From Rana temporaria (taxonomy: Eukaryota; Chordata; Amphibia; Anura; Ranidae): 64,000 nt of DNA. Both the position numbers and the translations under genes were made by a program. The notes beneath the pieces are model-generated. The model had not been told where the DNA came from and ran no database searches. It saw nothing but the letters and a program-made list of their open reading frames with translations. Where the stretch lies: positions 298,697,865 to 298,761,864 of the forward strand of contig NC_053492.1 of NCBI RefSeq assembly GCF_905171775.1. The letters are read 5' to 3'. Shown here one piece after another: positions 55,216 through 64,000 of the stretch. The stretch's first letter is position 1. The number at the start of each line of letters is the position of its first letter.

Positions 55216-56343
55216 TCACCTGAGTAAAAAAAAACAAAAAAAACCTAAATCCCTTGGTCTATGCCCACCTGGCGGCCTGCCCTCCATCGCCAGGGCGATG
55301 CGGGTGAGGCCCACATTGAGGGCTTCCGTGTTGGCCTGGACAGCCTCGGTCAGGGCACGCACCTCCTGACCCACGCCTGCTGTGGTGGTCTGCATGTCAT
55401 TGAAGAAGGTTATCAGAGCCAGGAATTTGCAACCCATGTCCTGCACAGACTCCTTTATGGAGGCCATGCTGTCTTCCATGCGCTCCAAAGTCTGGGTAAC
55501 CTGACCCCCTTGTCTTCCAGGTCGCCTTCCTGCCTCCTGATGAGGCTTGGGGCCTACGAGAAGGGGAGACCCTTGGGGGGGAAGCCCTGTTGGGGGAGGA
55601 GTGGGAGGGATTACCCCTGATGGAGGCCTGACTGGTGCCAGCACCAGGGCTAGACTCCTCCAAATGGAGCCTCACTTCATTGGCACTGGTGACCTCCTCT
55701 TCCTCAACCTCCTCATGAGGAGAGCTGTGGCCACTCCCCTCCTCAGAGGACTCCTGGCTTGCCTGGGGGTCTGCATCAGACTCATGTCCGGGGGATGGTG
55801 CGGACTGGCCAGATGGCCCAGCACCCTCCTGCACATCTGTGGATGACACAAAACATTCACAGGTTGGAGGATCCACACACTTGTCACATGTTCCCTTCCC
55901 CCCCATACATGCTACACACCAGATAGAAAATAAAAAAAACACTTACCTGTCCTCAAGACCTCCTCAATGGAGTCAAATCCAGGCACTCCCTCCACTTGAT
56001 GCCTGTGGAGGCACTGGGCAACCACACGCTCCTCAGCAGTGAGCCTGATAGCAGTTACTGGTCCCCCTCCAGTGCCCCTGGCATGAGCGGTAATCTTAGC
56101 CAGCTTACCTCTAACCACGCGGCGGAGATCATTAATCTTTTTCAAGATCTCATTGGGGGTCCTGGTTTCACTCCCCAATGCATTAATATCATCTGCAATA
56201 ATTTGCAGGATCTCCCTCCTCCTGGCCGGGGTGGTGTTCACACTCTCAGGCCCATGGAGAAAACGATCATACTGGGTCATGGCCCTGACAATGATGTCCT
56301 TCTCCCGCAGGAAGTAGTTCAGCTTCCTCTTCCTCGCTGACAT
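55216..56343 (-). pseudogene. Harbinger Myb/SANT-like DNA-binding protein gene, two exons
   Basis: The second Harbinger protein binds the transposase and element ends. Exon 1 starts at ATG 56343 (MSARKRKLNYFLREKD) and gives a trihelix-like domain (NTTPARRREILQIIADDINAL, then LKKINDLRRVVRGKL) ending EEVLRT. GTAAGT at 55946-55941 and an ACAG acceptor ending at 55837 define a 110-bp intron; joining yields RTDVQEGAGPSG in frame. Exon 2 is acidic and Ser-rich (EEGSGHSSPHEEVEEEE), then a coiled-coil tail LERMEDSMASIKESVQDMG that is in another frame because of one frameshift near 55525. It is nearly intact otherwise. Convergent with the transposase; the presumed promoter lies between 56344 and the right end. 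Confidence 0.8.
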
Positions 56344-56823
56344 CACTCCAAAAAACACACCGACACAAACCTACAAACACCAACAAACAACGGAACAAAA
56401 GCACCTTGCTTCAGGGGGGGAAACAAATGGATGTACTTTTGCAATGGACGGGCGCATGTTTGGGCGTATTTATGCCCTGGGCATATCTCACTAATTGGCC
56501 TAGTTCCTATCTCACTGATTACGCCGGGCCTAGTTCTGAGCATGCGCAGAGAGGCGCTGAACATAATCAGCGTCATTGCGCATGCGCCGTCCGTTCGGCC
56601 CTTCATTTGCATTGGGCCACGGCTCATTTCAATGGAACAGGCCCACTTCCTTCCCACTTTCAATTACACCGGCTTATGCCTTGGAATTTACGTTGCGCCG
56701 GTGCAAAGTTGGGCGCAAATACTATGAGGATACGGTACTTGCCTCTCTAAGTTGAGCCGGCGTAACGTAAATGAGATGCGCTACGCCGGTCTATATATGC
56801 GCCGATGTACGTGGATCTGCCCC

Positions 56824-57411
56824 TGTGTGTTCAGGTCACTTTAATGTTATTGATCAATTAAATTATTTGTTATTTATATTTTTGTTAATAATAGGCTGCT
56901 ATGGCCAATTTAACTTCAAACTGTTGTGGTGTGGAAACTATATTGGTAGGTTGTTTTTTTTGGCATAGCAGTTAAGCGCAAGCCATCTTTTATAACATAG
57001 TCCATTTTATTGCTACCTGGCACTCCAATAGACAGATTTCCGATTCTTTATTGTTTGGCTAACAATGTTTCACCAGACAGATAGAAAGGGCAAATCTCCA
57101 ACAGCAACACAAACAGAAGTAAAATTGAGTTTTTTGCAGTTTTTTTTTTAAGTTTAGAAGAACTGCTGTTTTTTTAAAAGTTTTGTAACATTTGTGTCTA
57201 CAGTATGTTGCAGATTTTCCCTTGCTTTCTATCTGGTGTGCCAGACAGTAAATCCTGTCATAGACAGTTCAAATCCCGATCTGTTCAGCTGGGACCGTCC
57301 AAGAATCGAACCATGCATGGGCCGGCTGATTGTAACCAGGTTGATCGAATCCAGCCTGTCAGATTTTCGTGCGATTACTGCCAGCAGCTATAGCCACTAG
57401 TAACAGTCACT
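56824..57411. other. No gene recognised
   Basis: AT-rich DNA between the Harbinger element and a family A MITE. CAGACAG/CTGTC motifs repeat around 57030-57290 without forming a clear terminal pair. Confidence 0.4.
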
Positions 57412-58142
57412 GGCCCAGATTCAGGTAGATTGGAGCAATATTTGCGTGGGCAAAGAGCAAAGATTTTTCTCTGCGCCCACGCAAATATTTTGATTTGCCC
57501 AGCGATTCACGGAGCAGTAGCTCCGTAAATTGCGCGGGCGATATGCTAAACAGCCGGGCGTAAGGCTGCCTAATGTAAATGATCCCGCCGGGGGCGGGAA
57601 TCATTTAAATTAGGCGCGCTCCCGCGCCGAGCGAACAGCGCATGCTCCGTCGGGAAACTTTCCCGACGTGCATTGCGGCAAATGACGTCGCAAGGACGTC
57701 ATTTGCTTCTAAGTGAACGTGAATGGCGTCCAGCGCCATTCACGAATCACTTACGTAAACGACGTGAAATTTAAATTTCACGAGCGGGAAGCGCAGCTAT
57801 ACTTTAGCATAGGTTGCCCCTGCTATAGCAACCTTGCGCTAAAGTCGCCGTACGGAAACTCCGTACCTTGCGTGCGCAGGGCCCGCGCAACTTTTGTGAA
57901 TCGGTGGTAGTATGCAATTTGCATACTATACGCCGATCACAATGGCCGCGCCCCCTAGCGGCCAACGCAAGAATGCAGCCTGGGATGTGAAGGCATAAGG
58001 AGGCTTATGTCTGTCATATCCTAGGCTGCAGTCGGTGTAACGAGGTTCCTGAATCAGGAGCACTCGTTACACCGGAGCAAGTAAGCACTTGCGCCGCGCA
58101 ACCTATGGTTGCGCGGGCGCAAGTGCTTCTTGAATCTGGGCC
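57412..58142. mobile_element. Harbinger-type MITE, family A copy 4 (731 bp)
   Basis: Inverted ends GGCCCAGATTCA and TGAATCTGGGCC with direct repeat ACT at 57409-57411 and 58143-58145. Long sub-terminal palindromes pair GCGTGGGC with GCGCCCACGC and AAGCACTTGCGCC with GCGCAAGTGCTTC. Shares AATGACGTC/GACGTCATT and GGCGTCCAGCGCC motifs with copy 1. Non-coding. Confidence 0.8.
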
Positions 58143-58700
58143 ACTGTGTTCTCCCAGTAGGAAAGAAAATCGCTCAATCTATGCCCGGCTTTAGTGTTGG
58201 AGAATGTCTAAAACTGACTCCCACATAGCAGTAAAAATCTAACAGGAGTTGTACTTATTTCCCGCTCTATTCAAAAACAGAAAAAAAAATGGGTTGGACT
58301 TATGCTATAAATGCTAATTTTTGGTTTGTAAAGTAAAGGTGTTTTACCTTTTAAGCAAAATCTTTATTTTACCAAAAAATCTTTTTTTTTACATGTCAAT
58401 TTTTAATTACAGTGTACCCATGATGGTGGCACTGAGCAATATGGGTTTTCATAAGAAAGTGTACTACTGTTTGCTTGCAGACTCTCTCTTTCTAAATGGA
58501 ATTCTGTACTATGCCAAGTGGACACAGCAGGCAGGAGGGAGGAAGTGGTAATGAGTAATTCTGCTGAATGTGTGTGTAAGTTTAAACTGGTAATCAAGTA
58601 AAAGTAGCTTGAAACTGAACTTTCTGACTAAAAATTAATTCATATTCATATGCAATAATGCCTTAGTCTGACCCTGAGCATCCAGTTGTGTACATTTGTA
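58143..58700. other. No gene recognised
   Basis: The only frame of note (58321-58551, plus) is hydrophobic and AT-driven, with no family resemblance. Confidence 0.4.
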
Positions 58701-59265
58701 CCCATTGAAACTGATCTGGAGACACCCCTAGAGAGTGACCCTCCCTTTCCCCCCCTCCCACTTCCTCCCTCATGATCAACCCCCCCTTTTTTCTTCCCTC
58801 TAATACAATACTCTACTACATGAAAAATGTCAAGTGATACTCCTGGAGAAAGTCAATCGATCAAGCCAAATATAGACATTGGAATACCCAAAACCTTCCT
58901 ATGGGGTTCAACCAAGACTTGCTGCTTTCACCTTTTGACCTAAACACAGACCCTCTTACCACCTCCCTTTACTACACCCACCTCTCCCCCGCTTTTTTCT
59001 AAATGATTTACTTTCTTTTCTTTCCCCTTTCTCTACCTTTCTTAATATTTCCAGACCGCCTTGTTAACTTTGTTGTTATGACCAGCTCATGTTCTCTGTT
59101 TTCATAATTCGGAATACTACACACCTGAACATTGTATATACTCAAAATGTTACCATGTTTTTAATAATTGTGATGTTCTGGTTTCCTAGCCAGAAGTTGT
59201 TTATCACATCTATTGTAACTCTAATAAACTCAAAAAATCTATAAAAAAGATTGAAAAAAAACCCC
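58700..59265 (+). mobile_element. Probable L1-type LINE 3' UTR with A-rich tail
   Basis: C- and T-rich UTR-like sequence (CCCCCCTCCCACTTCC, about 58750) runs into TTGTAACTCTAATAAACTC and an A-rich end ATAAAAAAGATTGAAAAAAAA (about 59214-59260), the shape of an L1-type 3' end. No ORF2 coding sequence is attached, so it is a short 5'-truncated copy. Left limit approximate. Confidence 0.5.
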
Positions 59266-59622
59266 ACATATACGGTACATCTCTGCAATACATGCACATT
59301 TCCTCATGTGTATCCCTTGTGAAAGCCTTTCAAGTACAGAAAAATACCAGTTGATCTGCCAAAAATGTATTCAGCTCTTCATTTCCTAATGTAGACTGAT
59401 AAGACAGAACATTTTTGTGGACAGAGTGGTGTCCGCCCTCCCCATTGCCTTTTGCTTAACTACTCAACCACTGTCTTCTTAACCACAGCATAAGGACTTT
59501 TTGACTTTTAGGGCTGGTTCACATCATAGAAGCGCTGTCTGGATGCGTTTTAGATGCTTTTCTGCATGCGTGTTTTTGGTGTGTTTTTAATGCATTCCTG
59601 TGCATTTTTTTCTTCACCTTAA

Positions 59623-60563
59623 CCACTTAAGACCCGAACCATTATGCAGGTAAAGGACCTGGCCAGTTTATTCGATTCGGCACTGCGTCGCTTTAACTGA
59701 CAATTGCACGGACATACGACGTGGCTCCCAAACAAAATTGGCGTCCTTTTTCCCCACAAATAGAGCTTTCTTTTGGTGGTATTTGACCACCTCTGTGGTT
59801 TTTATTTTTTGCGCTATAAACAAAAATAGAGCGACAATTTTGAAGAAAAATCTATATTTTTTACTTTTTTGCTATAATAAATATCCCCAAAAAATATATA
59901 AAAAAAGTTTTTTTTCCTCAGTTTAGGCCGATACATATTCTTCTACTTATTTTTGGTAAAAAATCGCAATAATTGATTGATTGGTTTGCGCAAAAGTTAT
60001 AGCGTTTACAAAATAGGGGTTAGTTTTATGGCATTTTTATTAATATATATTTTTTTACTAGTAATGGCGGCGTTTAGCGATTTTTTCATGACTGCGACAT
60101 TATGGGGGACACATCGGACACTTTTGACACATTTTTGGGACCATTGTCATTTTCACAGCGAAAAGTGCTATAAAAATGCACTGTGAAAATGACAATGGCA
60201 GTGAAGGGGTTAACCACTAGGGGGCGCTAAGGGGTTAAGTGTGCCCTAAGGGAGTGATTCTTACTGTAGGGGGCGTGGCTGGACGTGTGATGTCACTGCC
60301 ACAGAGAAGAACGGGGAAGGTGTGTTTACACTCACCTCTCCCCGTTCTTTAGCTCCTGTGACCAATCGCGGGACACCGGCGGCGATCGGGTCCGCGGGTT
60401 CCTCAGACCTGGTTACGGAGCTTCGGCCTGGATTGCGAGCGCGACACTGGCGGCAGGCGCACGACCCACAGCTGGACACTTAAAGGGCAACGTACCTGTA
60501 CGTGCCTGTGCCCAGCCGTGCCATTCTGCCAACGTATATCGGCGTTAGGCGGTCCTTAATTGG
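59623..60563. mobile_element. TTAA-flanked non-autonomous element, complete (941 bp)
   Basis: Ends CCACTTAAGACC and GGTCCTTAATTGG lie between TTAA at 59619-59622 and 60564-60567. The body has the family order: GGCACTGCGTCGCTTTAACTG, GAGCTTTCTTTTGGTGGTATTTG, GCGCAAAAGTTATAGCG, a GCACTGTGAAAATGACAATG palindrome, then a GC-rich right part (CTCCCCGTTCTTTAGCTCC, GGCGATCGGGTCCGCGGG). No minisatellite in this copy. Non-coding; piggyBac-type by target site. Confidence 0.8.
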
Positions 60564-60699
60564 TTAAATAAGATGTGTGTTCCAGTGTAAGAAAAGTAAA
60601 GGGGGAGAGACCCGAGGAGTTCTGTGGGAAAAGGGTGAGGCAAACAGTGGTCTCCTCCTAGATACACAAAAATGCTTATACAAAAATGCTAGATATACA

Positions 60700-61400
60700 T
60701 GTAGCGCCTGGTTCCTTTAGGTACCGGTGCTATTTAAATTTAGAGGGAGATCAGAGTATGGCTAAACTCTGATCCAATTTGTTATGTGAAAAACAGGGTC
60801 TCTGTCTCAGCTTGGCTGTGCTGTGGGCTCATTCTGGTACTGCTTAGGCCCCGTACACACGACCGAACATGTCTGCTGAAACTGGTCCGCGGACCAGTTT
60901 CAGCAGACATGTTCGGTCGTGTGTACGGCCGATCGGACAGGATTCCAGCGTATATTTGCCTGCCAGACCGTTTTTCGAGCGGACAAATGTTTCTAAACTT
61001 GCTTAGAAACATGCCCGCTGGAATCCTGTCGGACATGTTCGGTCGTCTGTACAGACTTACCGTACATGTCCGAGCGGCCGCCATCCCTTGCATGCGTCGA
61101 ATGACTTTGACGCATGCGTGGAAGCATTGACCTTTCAGCTTCGCGCACGTCGCCGCGTCATCGTCGCGGCGACGGCGCAAACACGTCACCGCGCTGTCTG
61201 TCCGCGCGGATTGACTCTCATTTCTGTATGATGGTGTGTACAGCCATCATACAGAAATCTCCGGGCGGGCATGTCCGCTGAAAACGGTACGGCGGACCGT
61301 TTTCAGCGGACATGTTTGCCCGTTTGTACAAGGCCTTAGAGTACAGTTTTGAAGACAGCAGTATGTGAGCTTTGAAGACTCAAGCATGTTTAAAAATATA
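60700..61400 (+). mobile_element. LTR fragment, copy 3, with a MITE inside
   Basis: TGTAGCGCCTGG at 60700 and the following CCGGTGCTATTTAAATTTAG match the minus-strand start of solo LTR copy 1 (TGTAGCGCCTGGCTATC, CCGGTGCTATTGGAAATTTAG). It is interrupted by the MITE at 60847-61335 and fades out near 61400. The other LTR end is not found. Confidence 0.55.
60847..61335. mobile_element. Harbinger-like MITE, family B copy 7 (489 bp)
   Basis: Inverted ends GGCCCCGTACACACGACCG and GCCCGTTTGTACAAGGCC with TTA duplicated (60844-60846, 61336-61338). GTCCGCGGACCAG and AACGGTACGGCGGACCGTT palindromes inside. Closest relative here is copy 6. Confidence 0.85.
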
Positions 61401-62616
61401 ATCCACAACAACAACAACAGGTAACATACAGATTAGAAAAATGTTGTTTGCAGGCTTGCCTTGATCTAAAATTTCCAAACTTTTTTATTATCTTCTAAAT
61501 TGTTTATAAGAGTAATTTGAGGTTTTATAATCACTGATGAAGTGAAGTTGAGTAAGATCTTTGTGGCTAGGTTTAGCCAACGCCTTTACAAGATTAAAGA
61601 AGTTGTTAAGTTTTTCAGTATCCACAAGCATTCACCCAACTTGAAATAACATTTTATAAATAAAGCTATAAGTAGTTTACAAAAAAGTAGCTGGCAAAAT
61701 AAAAAGATATTGCTAATTTTAAAAGAGCATACAGCACAGTTTTAAAAATGTAACTTTTGAATGACTTTATATGTAAAAGAAACAAAAGACTCTGTCTAAA
61801 GGCATGGGCGTTTTGAAATTTATACAGAAAACATTTCCAAAAATGTAAATGGATTGGTATTAGGCCAGTGAAAGACCACAGCAGTTACCTAAACCTTTTC
61901 TATTGCCAACAACATGTTTACCATGATTTAGTTGTCTATTATACGCATGAGTGACTTGTCTACTTAATTTCATCAAAAATGAACCCTAGTAAGTGGCACA
62001 GATGCTAGTATGACAGTAATCAAATTAGTTTTTGGACAGGTTTATGGCCACTAGCTGTCAACTAAGCTCTCTTTGGCTATCACATTCCTAATACCATTTT
62101 GATTGTGATTAATGTCTCCATTAATACATTGTTTGTTTGTTTTGTGACAGACACTGTGTTCTTGGCTTTTTTGTCTTTCAGATGTGTATAGCACTTGTGC
62201 TGTAGTCATAAGAACAGAAGTCATAAAAAATATATCCATTACTTTTTTGTTGTTCATATACAAATAACAAAAACATTGGCATGGCATGGCCCACCCAGGA
62301 AATAATGTAGAAAGGGATTTTCGCTACATTGTCAAACAGTTTGGACGTCTCTGAACCAAAGCAGTCCATTATGGTTGCTGAATTGGTGGCATAGGCCAAA
62401 GGCTGTTTTAAGCCATGGAAAGTATAGAACAATTATTGAGCAGTGCCGTAAGAGGGTTACCTTGACATGGCATAGGCATTTTATTCTTTATAAAATTCCA
62501 TTTGTTTTTGCAAAATGGTAAATAACAGCCGGTGGGAAAGAGCAGAGAAGGACAGAGAGGTGTTGGAATGAGGAGATCTAAGTGACCTACGGTTTCTAAG
62601 GAGATGATATTGACAC
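61401..62616. other. No gene recognised
   Basis: AT-rich DNA with short chance frames only. Confidence 0.45.
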
Positions 62617-62619
62617 TTA

Positions 62620-63121
62620 TGCCGCGTACACACAACCGTTTTTATTGTCATGGGAAAAACAAAGTTTTTCTCGACGTGATTCTTGTCAAGCCTGCCTTGC
62701 ATACACACGATCGTGAAAAAAAAATGCTTGAGCAAAGCGCGGTGACATACAACACGAACGACGGCACTATAAAGGGGAAGTTTCATTCAGATGGCGCCAC
62801 CCGTTAGTAAAAGTTTGGTGAGAGACAATTTGCGCTTTTCAGTCTCCATGCTTTTCAGTCTCCATGCTTTTCAGTCTATTACAGCGTGACGAATGTGCTA
62901 TCTCCATTACAAACGCTAGTTTTACCAGAACGAGTGCTCCCGTCTCATAACTTGCTTCTGAGCATGAGCGTTTTTTCCCGTCGTTAAAGCCTACACACGA
63001 CCGTTTTTCACGATTTTAATGCCAATTTTTCACGTCAAGAAAAATGCTCGGGAGCCTACACATGGTCGTTTTTAATGACCAATTTAAAAAATTTAATTTT
63101 TCTCGTCGTGTGTACACGGCT
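62620..63121. mobile_element. Harbinger-like MITE, family B copy 8 (502 bp)
   Basis: Inverted ends TGCCGCGTACACACAACCG and CGTCGTGTGTACACGGCT with TTA at 62617-62619 and 63122-63124. Internal block TTTACCAGAACGAGTGCTCCC is shared with copy 1 at 9802, the same TGCCGCG subfamily. A CCATGCTTTTCAGTCT unit is duplicated near 62840-62880. Confidence 0.8.
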
Positions 63122-63124
63122 TTA

Positions 63125-64000
63125 GAAATGTAGGAATAAGGGAACACACAAGGAACTAGAAAATATCATGGCATGAAACCACTAAATAACAAATACCAGT
63201 AGACACCAGAAACCATACGGGTTTAACAAACAGTAACGACCAGAGAGAATACGAGTACAAAAATGCTACATGCTTATAAATATGGAAGAGAAAATAGAAT
63301 CCAGTGTATAACATTATTACTTCTTACAGGTCAATAACTAATTCCTTATTAAACCCAGTTGCTCAGGATACTAGCCAGACAACTAGCATCTATAGAAGAG
63401 AAGTGGAAATGGCAGCCCCCATATGTCTCTTGGGAAATATTTGCTTTAATGTATTGAGACTAATACAGCTACAATCACCTCAAGCTTTAATGTATTGGAT
63501 ATTTTAGTCTTGTTCATTTTTAGTAATAAAATTGTGTTGCTGGTAAACGCTATAACCCTATATATATAATCATACATTTGCATTTTAAACTATCTATAGA
63601 CATTAGGTCAGAAATGCAGGTATAATCAAACCACTTTTTCTTTACAAATATTTACAAAAACTTGTCTTCTTGGATCATACATTTATGTAGCCAGGTGCTG
63701 GGCTAAAGCAATATGGAGAAGTCCTTCATTGTTCTCTTCCTCTACTGAGATACTGATGTTATGCTGTACCATTCTCCTCTGGCAAGCAGGAGGAGAGCGA
63801 AAGCCAAGCAAGCCCATGCACTGGGAGTTGTAGTTTGAGATGGCAGCCATATACTTGGATGTATAGACTTCTTACACTACAGATCCCAATAGGCACTGTG
63901 CAGAGATTTTTTTTTTATTATTATCAAACTGCCCAGCAAACTTCTTTCTCTTGGGACTGAGGGGGTTAGATTGAGTAAGTACCTTTGTCTGGATATTCGC
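63125..64000. other. No gene recognised
   Basis: AT-rich DNA. Near 63820-63900, CACTGGGAGTTGTAGTTTGAGA and ACTACAGATCCCAATAGGCACTG form a loose inverted pair of the type seen in hAT-like MITEs, but no target duplication was found. Confidence 0.4.

Larger units (their letters stand above)
53925..56823. mobile_element. PIF/Harbinger transposon, left end truncated
   Basis: Two convergent genes typical of the superfamily (DDE transposase, plus; Myb/SANT-like protein, minus) and a right terminus GCGCCGATGTACGTGGATCTGCCCC at 56799-56823 (quoted here as GATGTACGTGGATCTGCCCC) that matches the family A MITEs. The left interior (GTATGTCCGG, AAAGTTACCCCTCATAAA, about 53935-53965) matches MITE copy 2, but the left terminal repeat is missing, the Ngaro element being joined directly. 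No target duplication can be tested. Confidence 0.8.

Noticed and set aside
60782..61189. 135-codon minus-strand and 114-codon plus-strand frames
   Set aside because: Both fall in a palindromic Harbinger-like MITE and mirror each other.
1..64000. Bacterial or organellar origin, operons, ribosome-binding sites
   Set aside because: No dense same-strand coding, introns in transposon genes, LINE, PLE and YR retroelements and vertebrate-type MITEs all point to a vertebrate nuclear genome.

Overview
The window looks like intergenic or intronic DNA from a large-genome frog. It is AT-rich and dense with transposable elements, and the families present (L1/Tx1, L2 and CR1 LINEs, Penelope-like elements with a GIY-YIG nuclease, Ngaro-type tyrosine-recombinase elements, PIF/Harbinger, hAT, Tc1/mariner, TTAA-specific MITEs) resemble those of ranid frogs. 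That organism call is inference from repeat content. I found no intact host protein-coding gene, tRNA, rRNA or CRISPR array. Two small unrecognised open stretches (19.1-19.4 kb and 33.9-34.5 kb, both minus strand) are the only hints of non-transposon coding sequence.

Layout. 0-8.5 kb: a degraded L1-type LINE (minus) carrying a short Penelope-derived insert, then a 5'-truncated Penelope-like element (plus) with its own 13-bp target duplication, then a 5'-truncated L1 tail (minus). 8.7-18.6 kb: stacked DNA transposons (Harbinger MITEs, a Tc1-like element with a MITE inside its 3' end, hAT, mariner-like and TTAA MITEs), a solo LTR, two perfect palindromes, and a TTAA element containing a 10-bp minisatellite. 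20-24 kb: a Penelope-derived composite with direct and inverted repeats. 24.4-38.7 kb: two L2 LINE 3' ends in opposite orientation, more MITEs, a snap-back hAT element, a second solo LTR, a hAT insertion in a small reading frame, and a 20-bp minisatellite in a second TTAA element. 39-49 kb: hAT and TTAA elements and mostly featureless DNA. 50-57 kb is the most informative block: a Ngaro-like retroelement (gag, RT, tyrosine recombinase, SGNH hydrolase remnants) interrupted by a CR1 LINE and abutting a Harbinger transposon with convergent transposase and Myb-like genes, each with a recognisable short intron. 57-64 kb: more MITEs, an L1 3' tail, a full TTAA element and a third LTR fragment.

Working relationships. 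The right end of the Harbinger element at 56.8 kb closely matches the ends of four roughly 0.7-kb MITEs in the window (8.7, 17.9, 26.6, 57.4 kb), so it looks like a decayed relative of their mobilising partner. A second Harbinger-like MITE family, with termini around GTACACACG and mostly TWA target duplications, has eight copies. Three Penelope-derived segments each carry a hammerhead-ribozyme-like fold near the GAAACGCGTC or GAAACGTGTC motif. All coding sequences seen are broken by stops, frameshifts, truncations or internal deletions.
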